The translations under genes and the position numbers were made by a program. A stretch of DNA of 64,000 bases. Origin: Owenia fusiformis. Taxonomy: Eukaryota > Annelida > Polychaeta > Sabellida > Oweniidae. The notes below the pieces were generated by a model, which saw only the letters and a program-made list of their open reading frames with translations, was not told the DNA's origin and did no database searches. The stretch lies in assembly GCA_903813345.2 (NCBI GenBank), contig CAIIXF020000011.1, positions 28,576,166 through 28,640,165 of the forward strand, written 5' to 3'. Each line of letters starts with the position of its first letter. The first letter of the stretch is position 1. Below are positions 1 to 11,666 of this stretch, in pieces.

Positions 1-2951
1 ACCTCTTTGTTATATAAAATAAAGGGAACTTTTAGGAGATGTTTAGTGAAAACCTAACAAAAGTTTTATTCAACAATGCTAATATTTTATACTTTTATAA
101 TTATTTATGACACAGTATACAACACCTGATTCCTTTGAGAAAATAACAATTAATATCAAAAATCAATTAAAAAAACACTTGTTAAACTATTTCTTTTCAT
201 AAATTCCAAATTCATTCATAAAATACAATATTGGCTCTAATTTTGTATAAGGCTGCATCATGTAGGTTTTGTTTTTGCATTTAATTGTTGAAATTTATTT
301 TCTCTTGTAAACAAGAAATGGCAAAAGCAACGAAAACACCCTTCTTACAATTTTAATAACGTCATAAAGATCTGCTTTGGATGCATTTACTAAAAGTTCT
401 ACAAGAAAAAATCCAGGCAGATACTCAAAAATTTAATCAACCATATTCATATATTTATTTTATTAAATGGTGATCAAATTAAATTGAATTGTAACAATCT
501 AAACCAGATACATGTGTTTCATTGAAAAGAAAGTGATAAGATTCATCTGAAAAATACAAGGTGAACTTTCAGTGATACAGGACATAGATACCCCATAGGC
601 TAAACACCCTAATAATAGTTCACTTTCTCATGATAAATCAACAAATTTTGATATGCCTTAGGGTGGAACATTCATGTTTCAATCAACAGCATAAATGAAA
701 ACAAAACAGAATTTATTTCACAGAACATTGAGGATAGATTTCTAACAAATAGGATCGAGATGGGTAAATTTTAACCTGCTGAGTCTAAAACATAGGCACA
801 CTCTACCTGTGTATGGCATAGCATTAAATTAGCTTGAATGAATGCCAGAAGGTCAAGGTATAAATTTTAGATAAATACCAAGCATTGTCAAAAAAGTCGA
901 GATCTTGGGAAGACTGGGGTTGCCTTACACCAATACCGCACCTGTCTCATAAACATTTTACGCCACTTTTTAAAAATATTGATTAAATCTTAAAATCAAG
1001 TTCCATTTAAAGTCAAGCCCCAAAAGTGTGTCTTCAAAATGCAAGGCATTCATAAATGATACACAGAACTGTAAAGAAAATAGTTAATAGTTTTCCAGCA
1101 GTCAATAGAGGTTAAATGATTCGACTTGAAATGTAGGGAGAATCATAATTCACCTGCTCAGAGTCAATAAAGTTTATTTTAACTTTATTTACATTTGAAC
1201 AAATGTTTTATGCAAGTTTGTCTGACAACTGTAGAGGTCAACATTTCCAGTTGGAAAACACAAGAAATGTTTCAATTAAGAAGGTTAGATTGATGTTTTT
1301 CTAAGAAATGCTGATTAATTTGAGATATTTCAAAGAAATGAGAATTGATTTTATCCCTTCATTCATTATTGTTTGAGTTAATGGACTCTTGAAAATAACT
1401 TTTTTATTCCAATTCAAAAAATAATGGCATCCTTACAATAAACTATAAATACTAATTGTTTTATTGGCCCATTAAAAATTTGGAATCAACAAAAAAGAAA
1501 CATCATTTTTTATAATAAACAAAAATTTGGAATTAACAAAAAACAAACATGATTTTTTATGAAATAGGAGAAAAAACTAATAAGGAGACGGGGTATTTAA
1601 ATAAATACTCACAACAACATCTATGAGCCAATTACATATAAACTATCAAATGAATATATATAATAAATAGAATACATCTACAGTATAATTCACCTAAAAA
1701 TTAAGAACTACAAAAATTTTAAGATTTCTACTTTGTGATATACTTTAACTGAAATTTATCATAAAAGAAACCAGATATTCATAAGTGATTTTTTTCCTAA
1801 AAATTCTTTCAGTCAGCTTTTAAAACTTCTCTTAATTTTATATTTTTGAAAATTCAGCTAGCAGAAGCCACAGATGTGTTTGTGGTCTTGAAACAGAACA
1901 AACGATATAACTCCTGCAAATAGCTGCAAACATTCACCGACGCAGTCTTTCATATGACACAATCAGACATGAATTAAACACTTGAAAACCTCCTAAACGC
2001 AACTCTGGGAAAAATCCAAGATTTAACTGAATGTCGAAAAATCAAATCTCCTAATACAATCAGAGATATTACAGAAATTTGGTGGTTTAGAATTGAAGTT
2101 TTTGCCGAGAAGAGGTGATGACAAGATTGTAAGTGTTGTTAATCTAAGAACTGGGAGCACAGATGGTATTGTGGTTAGGATCTACCATCTAAAAGCAACA
2201 TCACAAAATGATCAATCGAAAAACTTGTCAAAATATGAAAGAAATTTATGAAGCATTGCGATGGCGCACGCTGTTGATTATATTCCAACCTTTGTACTAT
2301 GACTGTCTTGTATAAAAGCACTTATCTTTAGAAATAAACACAACAATCATCTGTTAAATTGTATTAAACATACAATATATACAGATGGACTGAAAGTTAT
2401 TTTCCTATAAGTTTCTACCTGAAGATATCCGTTCAAAGGCAGATAATTTGTATCATTATCTGGTTTATGTATTGCAATGGTATAATTAGTAAAAAAATAC
2501 ACCAAAAACCACGAAACATCCTGAGTATTCAGCCAGCTATAATATAAACATTTTATGTTTGCTAACCTTATTTTATCATTTCTATTATGGTTTTTGCTAA
2601 GTGATATATACTCTTTATGACCAGGTGGAGCTCATTACTATGCAAGAAATCTATCTGACATATATATTATGGTTTGAATTAATTGAAATGGTATATATCT
2701 TCTACTTTTATGTATCTATCAATGGATGATTGGTTTTATGACTTACATTTTTATATCATTTATAATATGGGAAGCTTGAAGGGCCTTTTTAAGGGACCTT
2801 TAAATAATACATTTTTTATGATTGCTCTACTGCTAAGGTCCCTTTCAGGGAACACTGCCATATTAATTCCTGAAATAGCCATATCAGTTACAGAATTTCT
2901 CACTAAAATGGCTTTAACTTTGACAAATTTTGTTCAATATGCACAAATGTA
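1..2951. other. Intergenic AT-rich DNA
   Basis: I see no coding potential, RNA gene or clear repeat here. The short ORF at 2683 runs into a transposon and an (AT)n tract and is not a gene. Confidence 0.6.
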
Positions 2952-3124
2952 CAGGGTGGTCCAAAAATGGGACACTCATATTTCAAAAATAAATATTGAT
3001 ATTATTAATGAAAATATATCATATTATATATATATATATATATATATATAATATGACATGTTTCCGTCAATAAAATCAATGTTTATTTTTAAAATACGAG
3101 TGTCCATTTTTTTGGACCACCCTG
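2952..3124. mobile_element. Short TIR element (mariner-type MITE)
   Basis: The inverted ends are CAGGGTGGTCCAAAAA and TTTTTTTGGACCACCCTG, with TA on the left and TT on the right as a probable decayed TA target duplication. An (AT)n tract lies at the centre (about 3026-3050). Confidence 0.75.
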
Positions 3125-3212
3125 TTCATGTGTATCATTGATCTATATTCATTAATGTCACCAAAGTGAAATTAAATATTGCATATTTAGAGAGTAAAAT
3201 TGCAAAAACAAG

Positions 3213-3351
3213 CAAACAAGGCATTACTGTGGAAAATGTCACCACCTGCCATTTGTTACAGATGCCAAACACCGAACACCTACCACCATCCACAAAAAGT
3301 TGGAGAGCATAACAATATACAAGAAGTATCACCGCTTTTGGTGGTGACATA
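3213..3351. repeat. TGTCACCACC-family dispersed repeat, copy 1
   Basis: It begins with AATGTCACCACCTGCCATTTG, shortened here to AATGTCACCACCTGCC, and ends GGTGGTGACATAA. The two ends are inverted repeats (TGTCACCACC / GGTGGTGACA), and the interior TTGTTACAGA and AAAGTTGGAGA recur in other copies. Confidence 0.7.
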
Positions 3352-4601
3352 AAAATGAAAAATGCTCAAGTATTATCAGGATTAAGGTAGGCCATTGGTG
3401 GTTACATTTAAACCTTTTGCTAAATCAACTAGGTCTACCTAAAGAGGAATTTGAAACATACTTCTTAAATAGAGCAGGATCCATTTACGGGTTGAATATT
3501 TGATTAACAATTGATATTATTTCCTGAAATCACAAGTTTGCGGAATATTGCGTTTTCAATCACTAATTGTAATTATTCTTAAAAATAATCTATTTACATT
3601 GCAGAAATTAGATAAAAGTAAATCAATTAATTTGAGGATATCTTTTATTCAAGACTGGCACTTAATATACAAAGTGTGGAGCCAATGGTTTTATGATAAT
3701 TGTCACCAAGTCAGACAGAAACAAAGAAGAACTTAAGTCAATTTGTCTGGAATCTACCCGCAAATCAACTCCCATATTTGAACAGGATATATTATATAAC
3801 AAAAGAGAGAAGCTCACGACACAAAGAAAAATATGTTTTTTATTTAAATGAGAGACACTAATTCCCCGTCTTATTTATACAAGAGGTTCACCAGAGAATA
3901 AAGTTCCACAATTTCCACATTTAAAACTGGGGAGTAATAACTCAAAAAGTAATGAGCTAGGTGATTTATACCCTAAATTACAAAATCAAAAAAAATCCAG
4001 TAAATCTGTGACAACTGAAGTGAGAATGGCATGACGATAACATGGTTAAGTTGACATTTTCCGTCATGTGGGGTGATGCTAGGAGGAACAGCGGTGTCAT
4101 TCAGATTCAGAATAATCAATAAAGGCAAACAGATATATTTTATTCTTACTCATGAGTGTCACTTGATTTCATAACACACACCTTAAATGAAATTGAGATT
4201 AACTATACCAATGACCTGAACTTCAATAATACTGTTTGCTAAGAGCAATCATCATTTAAGATACTTTGTGCATATGTGATTACGAACTTTCAATTTCTGA
4301 AATCTACTTTTATTGTGTACCCATCCAGCAGTTTTAGACAGCATCATATAAACATATACGGGAGATTTGATATTGATACATTTTGGGTGATATTTTCATG
4401 ATATCATTTTGTATTCTGTTCAACTATGCTACTAAAGGATATTGTCATAATATCAATGCACACCAAACTATGAAGCTTAGTTAAGGTGGGATCAGGTTCA
4501 TCAAAATGTGGGCAGTGTCTCTGAGCCAAAGGATCAGGCCCAACCGTCAGATAACATCTTTACAGAATCAAAGTAACAGTCTCAACATATTGTGCCCATA
4601 T

Positions 4602-4940
4602 CTGATGACGGCTTTGCGAACGGATGTTGACCCTTTGAATTGCCTATGGACTTCGAGACTGGATTTTATCTATCCCACATCATTTGAGACTGAATACTTT
4701 ATCTTTTATGAGTACAAGTATCTACAACTATTTTTGATGTTATGAGTATTGGCTATCAATTTTTTCAATTTTTCTTCAACATGTATTGTAATGACTTCAG
4801 TATGAATGAAATGTCCCTTGGTGTTCTGGTCCTGGATTGTGATATTGGTTCTCGATTGGAGGGGGGATGTTAGACATTGTTTCTTTTCACATTAGAATGG
4901 TTTTGGAATATATAGGGTCTACTTTTCCTATGACAGATTT
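4602..4940. repeat. Dispersed repeat, copy A (pair with 43297-43640)
   Basis: It shares GACGGCTTTGC, CGAGACTGGATTTT, ATCTACAACTATTTTTGATG and CCTTGGTGTT...GGTCCTGGATTGTGAT with the region at 43.3 kb in the same orientation. The ORF at 4506 lies in it. I recognise no protein. Confidence 0.65.
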
Positions 4941-5689
4941 ACACTTACAGTTTGCTTTTCTTGTTGGGTTTCTTTAAAGTTTTTAGTCACCGTTCCCTTT
5001 GGCATTTGTGCTTATATATTGATTACCCTGCAATCGACCTTTTTCCATTTCGGTAGGGATCATCGTAACCTTCTGATTACAAAGCTGCGGTTAGGACAAG
5101 CATGAATGATGTTGCTGAGTCTCATGATCCAGAAAGCCAACATGACATAAATATTTTATTAAACAAAACAAACTAAATACATCATATTTGGAGAATTAAC
5201 ATACGGGTTTATCAAATGAAATTGGTTAATTTATACAAGAGCTCTGTCTGAAGCTTGGTTATAAATTTTATTGAACATAATTGAATATACTGAACTACTA
5301 TAAATAGAATTGACAATCATGCAATGTAACTTAGAGAGACAACCCAAAACGTTTTTCCAATATTATCAAATGGCGAAACATTTTTATTGAAGATGGCAAT
5401 GATTGAAAGTGATTTATATGAACCATCAACCCTATCTATTTTGTATTTAAATGTGGAGAAATCTCTTCAAGGACAGCATATTTTACATTGTAACCTTCAA
5501 ATGACCTTGAACTTTATACCTGACCTTGACATTCTGTTGTTTTGTGTTACATGAAGTAAAGTGGAATAAATGAAATTACCCAGGGTTCTAGCTCTGTCAA
5601 CGAAGCAAAAGATCAGTTCCTAACATGGAATTTGGCACTTTAACTCAGTTGAATGATTTAGGAGAGGTCATGTGATACCATATCTAAAC

Positions 5690-5821
5690 AAGGCACTAAC
5701 ATGACAAAATGTTGCCACCTTGTAATTTGTTATAGACACAAACCGTCCAACGCCAAAACACATCCACCAAAAGTTGGAGACTACTAGAACAATATGTCAC
5801 CACTTCTGGTGGTAACATAAT
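5690..5821. repeat. TGTCACCACC-family dispersed repeat, copy 2
   Basis: It shares ACAAAATGTTGCCACC, TTTGTTATAGACAC, AAAAGTTGGAGACTA and ATGTCACCACTTCTGGTGGT with copy 1. It has diverged within the left end. Confidence 0.65.
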
Positions 5822-7101
5822 AATTAGCAACATCAACGATATCCTATTGCCTCTCTTGAATATAAGGCCTATCATCCAGAAACCTCATATCATTTACATG
5901 ACAGTATCCCCCCGATCTACAGTAGTTGCTAGTCTCGCCTATAGAGGGTCCCCTTTACTGTTACATAAGCATTGCTATGGAAAATAAAATACAACATAAG
6001 GTGACCCTTGTGCACCCTTCAATATAAAAATAACAACAACAAAGCCATAAATATTCCTTAATTAAAATGGGAACCTGGGACAAAACATTCTCCCATAGCT
6101 CTATACAAACCATAAACAATGCCTTAAATTAAACAACATGTAAATTGGGCGCATATTATGATAATTTTACAAGAATTATACACGAGGACAATGAACAATT
6201 AAAAATCTTGGGTACTTTCTGTCTGAATCAAGGCACACCTTTTCATATACTTCGGGATTTAGGCCCGCCACTTGTTCATATCAGTGTTATAGCACAAACA
6301 ATGCATTTGATACACAATATGGTGCATCATAAATTGAGTTCCAAAGTCACCAGGATCCTTTTTCAACACTAGTGCTGTTAAGCAGATGAACTTTCGTGAA
6401 TACATAACAAATGTCACAAAACTCACAAAAATATTTTCTTCCACAACTGATCTATTTTATTTACTATAGTAACTGTATCCATTGTAATCCTTTTCAAGGC
6501 AAGATTACTCCTAAGTTTCTAAGTTTATGAACACTAGGAAACAGAGAATGAGAGATCAAAGACTCACAAAATAAAAGTTTGCTGAAAGAAAATGTTAAAA
6601 TGTACAGGGTATTCATGAAGTTCTTCCAAAAGTACTCTAAAATTTTTGTTTTTTTACTAATTATTCAAACATTATTCTGTAGGACTGCATATTAAAACAG
6701 TTACTTCTCAGATACAACAAAATATACATGGCATATAGAATTATATATAGAATATAGAACAATAAATTTGTGAACTGTGAACACTTCATTTTAGTGAACA
6801 ATATCTCTTGTTTGAACACTTCTCTCTCTCTTGTGAACACCGTTGATCAAGTGAGAACAGTTCTTAAGTGAACACCTCATCCTTGTGATGAGTCTTTTAT
6901 TTCGTGAACACTTTACTCCAGTGAACATTAACATTTTGTGAACACTTTTCCCATTTTCTTTTATCTTGTACACATTTTTATGAAGACTGTACTGTGTGCA
7001 CAAGATGGCAGAGGGACAGTGTACAAAATAGAGAGACTTTCAAAGAAGGTAAATGTAAATTTACATTCAGATACAACAGAAATAAATAATAATAAATAAT
7101 A

Positions 7102-8197
7102 CAGGGTGGGCCAAAAAATTTTGCAACTTTTTTAAAAGGCTAGAAAAGTATCATAACATGAAGGTATTGACATAAAAATAGATTTACAGAAAGTTTAGGA
7201 TAGGCATATTTTACGATTCAAATATCTAAGATAATACTGACTTCTAATTTTTTTGTCAGATCGTTGAATATCGATGGTAAATTGTTCATGTGTCCGAGAT
7301 TTACTGTTTTTCCAAGAAAATGTGACTTTTTGTGATTTTATGTGATCAACAATAACACATCCATTATGTTCACTAAATCTGCTACGATCTCTGATAACTG
7401 TTTATTCAATATACTAGGACATTTTTATATCGGTATCTACTCACAATTGTATTATGTTATACTGTATCTATTAATTATTTATTTATCACATGTTCTTACA
7501 TCCACCTTTCACCTTCACTATCACTCCCAGCCATTGGGCAAGGGTCACTTTGGAATACCTGGAGGATGATACCTCTAGATTTATTGGTCCTTATAAATGG
7601 CTGCCTAATACACCTAATGCCAACCCCTGTGACTATCACACATGGAGGCACCTGGAGCAGTTTATTGCAGTTAATGGTAATCCCCACACACTATTGATCA
7701 ACTAAAAGAGGTTAGGAGAAGTGGAAAGAAGTACCACAAGAATTGCTGGATGGCGCCATTGCAGTTACGCCCTTGTGTCTGTGTGATAGTGAAGGTTAAA
7801 GGCGGATGCATGGAACATTTTTTACATAAATAATTAATAGATTCAGTATAAAATGATACCATAGTAGATACTTATAAAACTGTACTAGCCATTGGTTAAA
7901 CAATTAAAAGATTGTAGCAGATTTAGAGAACATAATGGATGTGTTATTGTTAATCACACAAAATCATAGAAATTCACATTTTCTATGAAAAATGGTAAAT
8001 CTTGGACACATGAACAATTTACCACTGATATTCAAAGATCTGTTAAAAAAATTTGAAGTCAGTATTAGCTTAAATTTTTGAATGGTAAAATATGCCTATC
8101 CTAAAGTTTCTGAATATGAATTTTTATGTCGATACCTTAATGTTATGATCCTTTTCAAGCCTTTTAAAAAAGTTGCAAAATTTTTTGGCCCACCCTG
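7102..8197. mobile_element. Mariner-type element with TIRs of about 420 bp and a transposase remnant
   Basis: The ends CAGGGTGGGCCAAAAAATTT and AATTTTTTGGCCCACCCTG are flanked by TA on both sides. Each arm is about 420 bp (7102-7525 and about 7780-8197), still clearly complementary with scattered changes. Only about 250 bp of unique centre remains, and it carries the transposase fragment. Confidence 0.85.
7526..7705 (+). pseudogene. Tc1/mariner transposase C-terminal fragment
   Basis: The frame ending at 7705 reads LEYLEDDTSRFIGPYKW, LPNTPNANPCDYHTWRHLE and a short tail. WLPNTPNANPCDY matches the WPPNSPDLNPLDY signature around the last catalytic Asp region of mariner-type DDE transposases. 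No N-terminal or first catalytic region is present, so the copy is internally deleted. Confidence 0.7.
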
Positions 8198-8278
8198 TAT
8201 ATAGATAGATATACATGTAATAGATTATTATGTACTTATATCTCAAATGTTACCTAACTGACTATATGATTCTTAGAC

Positions 8279-8640
8279 TAGCTAGAATATTTGCAGCCTG
8301 GGTGCCTGTGAGGCCATAACGCTATCATGAAATCCATGGGCGTAGGGCTATATTTTGAGTTAGTATGCACACTCTGGGATGCCTGATTGCGTCGCCGAAG
8401 GCCGCGCATCGCGGGGGGTACGGGGTATGCTCCCCTGCGAAATTTTTTTTCAAGGACGTTATCTGATGGAATTTAAGCGTTTTTATCAGCTTTAAATGTT
8501 GACAATGGTAAACATATAGATACGAAGCATCAATAAATTCGCAAATAAATAAATGCATTTTAACGCATTTTTAATTTTTTCAAATTCACTTGCTACGCCT
8601 GTGCGTACTTTGCGTAATAGGCGCTATGTCCATGAGGTCT
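8279..8640. repeat. GC-richer repeat remnant
   Basis: A stretch with GCGTCGCCGAAGGCCGCGC and GGGGGGTACGGGGTATGCTC stands out from its AT-rich surroundings and resembles ends of transposon remnants seen at 27.7 and 40.4 kb (GGGGGTACGGGGG). No boundaries found. Confidence 0.35.
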
Positions 8641-9585
8641 ACTATAGCCTCATCAACATATTTCCATTAATATCCTTAAGGAGAGGTCTCTATTTTCTCC
8701 CATGAACCCCTATCTCCTAATAATTTTTTTTTATGTATCTGCAATATATTCTGTATTAAGTACTTTATGATTATATTTATCAACAGTTCTTACAACTATC
8801 ACATTTATATATTAGGAATTTTATATCATTTGTTATTTGCGATGTTTTTATCCTTTTTGCTAACCAAAAAAAATTTCAAAAAGGCCTTAGTTAAGCTTTA
8901 ATGTCCTGTTTAAGAACCCATGTTCTTGCTATTGAAAATGAATTCTAGCAATAGTATCCAACAGGCGTTCTTATATGTTGCATCACACATCAAAACACAC
9001 CTTACTATGAATTTAACTTAACCCCTTTCTTTCCTAAGAATCAAATTTTACTGAGTAGCTCATTGGGATCAACGTTAACATGTTAAAATCTTGATTCCAT
9101 GTGTGACCGTATTTCTTGTCACAAACGAAGACAAGCTGATCTGTCAAAGAATTTTTCATGAAATTTGCCTTTGAACTTTGAACAATTTGAATCCAATATG
9201 TTTACTCAATTCACCAAATTGAACATTTTAAAATGCCCAAAAACTGACATAAATTGAAAAAAATACTCTGGTTTGAAACATATTTTAATATGGAAGTCAA
9301 GAAGTTAATCTTCTTTTACTGAATTAGGTTTTTAAATAAGCGTTAATTATTTCCCTAAATATTAGACATGTATATGTCCACATTGTAATGACGCTGTCAC
9401 TACATAAAATCAAAATATACAATCTTTATATTGTATTTTGCATTATGTATTTATTGTTAGGTCTCGATTGATTTAGTTGTAGGCTGTGCTTTTTTCCAAG
9501 TGATCAAAAATATACGACCAAAAATGCATCATTATCTTGAAAATGGTGCAAAACATACGATATAGAATGCTTATCATGTTATTGG
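8641..9585. other. Intergenic DNA, nothing recognised
   Basis: AT-rich with no long ORF, repeat or RNA signature that I can support. Confidence 0.5.
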
Positions 9586-9915
9586 CATATTAAAATAATA
9601 TTGTCTACATTAATTTTACCTATTAACAATAATATTGGATACAATAATTTTTACATATTAACAATAATATTGTATACAATAATTTTAAATATTAACAATA
9701 ATATTGTATACAATAATTTTACATATGAACAATAATATTGTATGCAATAATTTTACACATGAACAATACTATTGTATACAATAATTTTACATATGAACAA
9801 TAATATTGTATACAATAATTTTACATATGAACAATAATATTGTATGCAATAATTTTACACATGAACAATAATATTGTATACAATAATTTTTCACATTAAC
9901 AATAATATTGTACAT
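9586..9915. repeat. Tandem repeat of about 34 bp with palindromic core
   Basis: About nine units of the form AACAATAATATTGTATACAA followed by TAATTTTACATATG. The core ATTGTATACAAT is a perfect palindrome repeated at a regular spacing. Confidence 0.85.
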
Positions 9916-10048
9916 GTACTGTACATATTAAACTTTATCTATTGCACTCAGTCAATAGGCTTCATTTGCGAAAAGCCTGTAAAATGAACATCAGCAAAAC
10001 AGCATTGTTATAACAATATCTTTCTTCTCAGAAGCAAAACAAAAAATA

Positions 10049-10203
10049 CAAGGTATTAACATGCAAAATGTCACCACCTGCCATTTGTTACAGACATCAA
10101 ATGCTGTTACACACACAGACCACCAAACACCAACCATCGAACACCAGCCACAAAATAGTTGGAGACTATAACAATATGTCACCATTTCTGGTGGTGACAT
10201 AAT
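10049..10203. repeat. TGTCACCACC-family dispersed repeat, copy 3
   Basis: It carries AATGTCACCACCTGCC on the left, GTTGGAGACTATAACAAT inside and TCTGGTGGTGACATAA on the right, the best-preserved ends of the family. Confidence 0.72.
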
Positions 10204-10790
10204 GATGAGTATCAGAATGGGAATATGGATGCTATTAATAATAAAATATTTTCCATTTCATATATATCGAGGGACTATATTCTGACTTTACATACAAGTT
10301 TCAATGTACACATCTCTTAATATAATAAATAAATATAATGCTTTATGATTATATGTATTTTGGCGCTTTTTGGAGCATATGGCTATCTCAGAATTTTTAA
10401 TGCAAAACAACAGAAATCATAATCATTCTTCTTATTCAGATGAACATGTAGGAGGACTAGCGACGCATTTTAATGGTTTACCCTATAACAATAGGATTTC
10501 CCCCCCTCCCCACAGAAAAACAGACCTTAACCTGTAGGTCCAGTTTTGTTGTCAGTGTTATTAGGAGCATTTTATAACTTTTATTCCATAAAATTGAGTA
10601 GATGTTTTGGTAAATAGAAAAATGGATTTTCACGATTATGGAGTATACATAAAGTATGGACTGCAATATACAATGTATATAATAATATTTGATGTGTATA
10701 TGACTATACATGTATATATATTAGCTTGCGTCAAACATTTTTAAGACTCTCATTGCAAGTATGACTGTAGTATAATAATTTTGACTAGAA

Positions 10791-10813
10791 CTACACTACA
10801 CTACACTACACTA
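10791..10813. repeat. (ACTAC)n microsatellite
   Basis: Four to five uninterrupted ACTAC units within a short stretch. Confidence 0.8.
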
Positions 10814-11020
10814 AACGTAGTATATATGGAATGCTTTCTTGGATCTATAAATGCGAGTACCTTAAGCCATTGCACCATTTTAAAAGTTTCAATGACCCTA
10901 GTCAAATAATATTTATATTTAGGCATTGATTATCAACCTGCTGTTGGTTCTAAGAACTGAAAATACTGTAAAATGTCAAATTTGGTTGCTTATGATTCCC
11001 TCATATCGTTATAGCTATGT

Positions 11021-11225
11021 CAGGCCCGTAGCCAGGGGGGTTCGCAGGGTTCGGACGAACCCCCCCCTGGCCAAAAATTCTTTCAAAATCATGCAGTTTT
11101 TCACCATTTTGAGCACTTCTCAAGTGATTTTAGCCATATTTGGGCCAAAATTGTCAAATGTGAACCCCCCCCTGGAAATTTTTGAAAATTGAACCCCCCC
11201 TTGGCAAATCCTGGCTACGGGCCTG
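11021..11225. mobile_element. Non-autonomous TIR element with 5-bp target duplication
   Basis: The ends CAGGCCCGTAGCCAGG and CCTGGCTACGGGCCTG are perfect inverse complements, flanked by TATGT at 11016-11020 and again at 11226-11230. The interior has inverted C-runs and GAACCCCCCC motifs. It lies about 220 bp downstream of the ARFGEF3 stop, so may sit in the 3' UTR. Confidence 0.85.
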
Positions 11226-11447
11226 TATGTGTCCCAACTTTGTGTACAACGCCTTAGGAATGTGAGGCAATCTGATTCTAATATCCAGTGGTCTTAGGAA
11301 TGAGAGGCAAATTTGTATGCAAATCTGATGAGGCTCTGGAGTATACAGCAAATTGGTACTATGTCCAATGGGTCTCAGGAGTATACAATGTGCCCAATTA
11401 GCCTCAGATATATGCAGTAAACGGATATAAATGTGCACCAATCAGTC

Positions 11448-11666
11448 TTAGGAATGAGGGGCAAACTGGTATAAATGCCCAACTTTGTGTACCCAATGAG
11501 CAAGCATTTCCTTGAGTCTTGTGTCCTCTGCCTGGCACACTAACTGTGTGATAGAGTTGAAGATGGCTGGCAAGAGAGCTTGGTACTGGTGCTCAGGCAA
11601 CTGGTAAAGCAGTTGTAGTATGGTACATATCATCTCAGTCCAGGCCTTAAGGTGGGCTACACTGTC
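11448..11666 (-). CDS. ARFGEF3: ARFGEF3 terminal coding exon M
   Basis: The preferred acceptor is ATTTCCAG at 11667-11674, giving DSVAHLKAWTEMICTILQ; vertebrate BIG3 has a matching D-x6-AWT. An alternative AG at 11646-11647 would start the exon at AWTEM in the same frame. The exon ends LAHWVHKVGHLYQFAPHS with a TAA at 11448-11450, like the REWLGRVGRVY C-terminus of BIG3. The open frame upstream to 12158 comes from the 63-bp repeat and is not normal coding sequence. Confidence 0.92.
   Translation of the reverse strand, partial: DSVAHLKAWTEMICTILQLLYQLPEHQYQALLPAIFNSITQLVCQAEDTRLKEMLAHWVHKVGHLYQFAPHS

Larger units (their letters stand above)
3125..7101. other. Intergenic DNA between elements
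   Basis: Apart from the repeats listed separately I see nothing coding. A cluster of GTGAACACTT motifs at about 6775-6970 resembles a shorter cluster at 15655-15720. A CAGGGTATTCATGAAG at 6604 could be one end of another TIR element, but I found no partner. Confidence 0.5.

Noticed and set aside
4506-4745. 79-aa ORF as a gene
   Set aside because: It lies in a dispersed repeat whose second copy at 43.3 kb does not keep the frame open.
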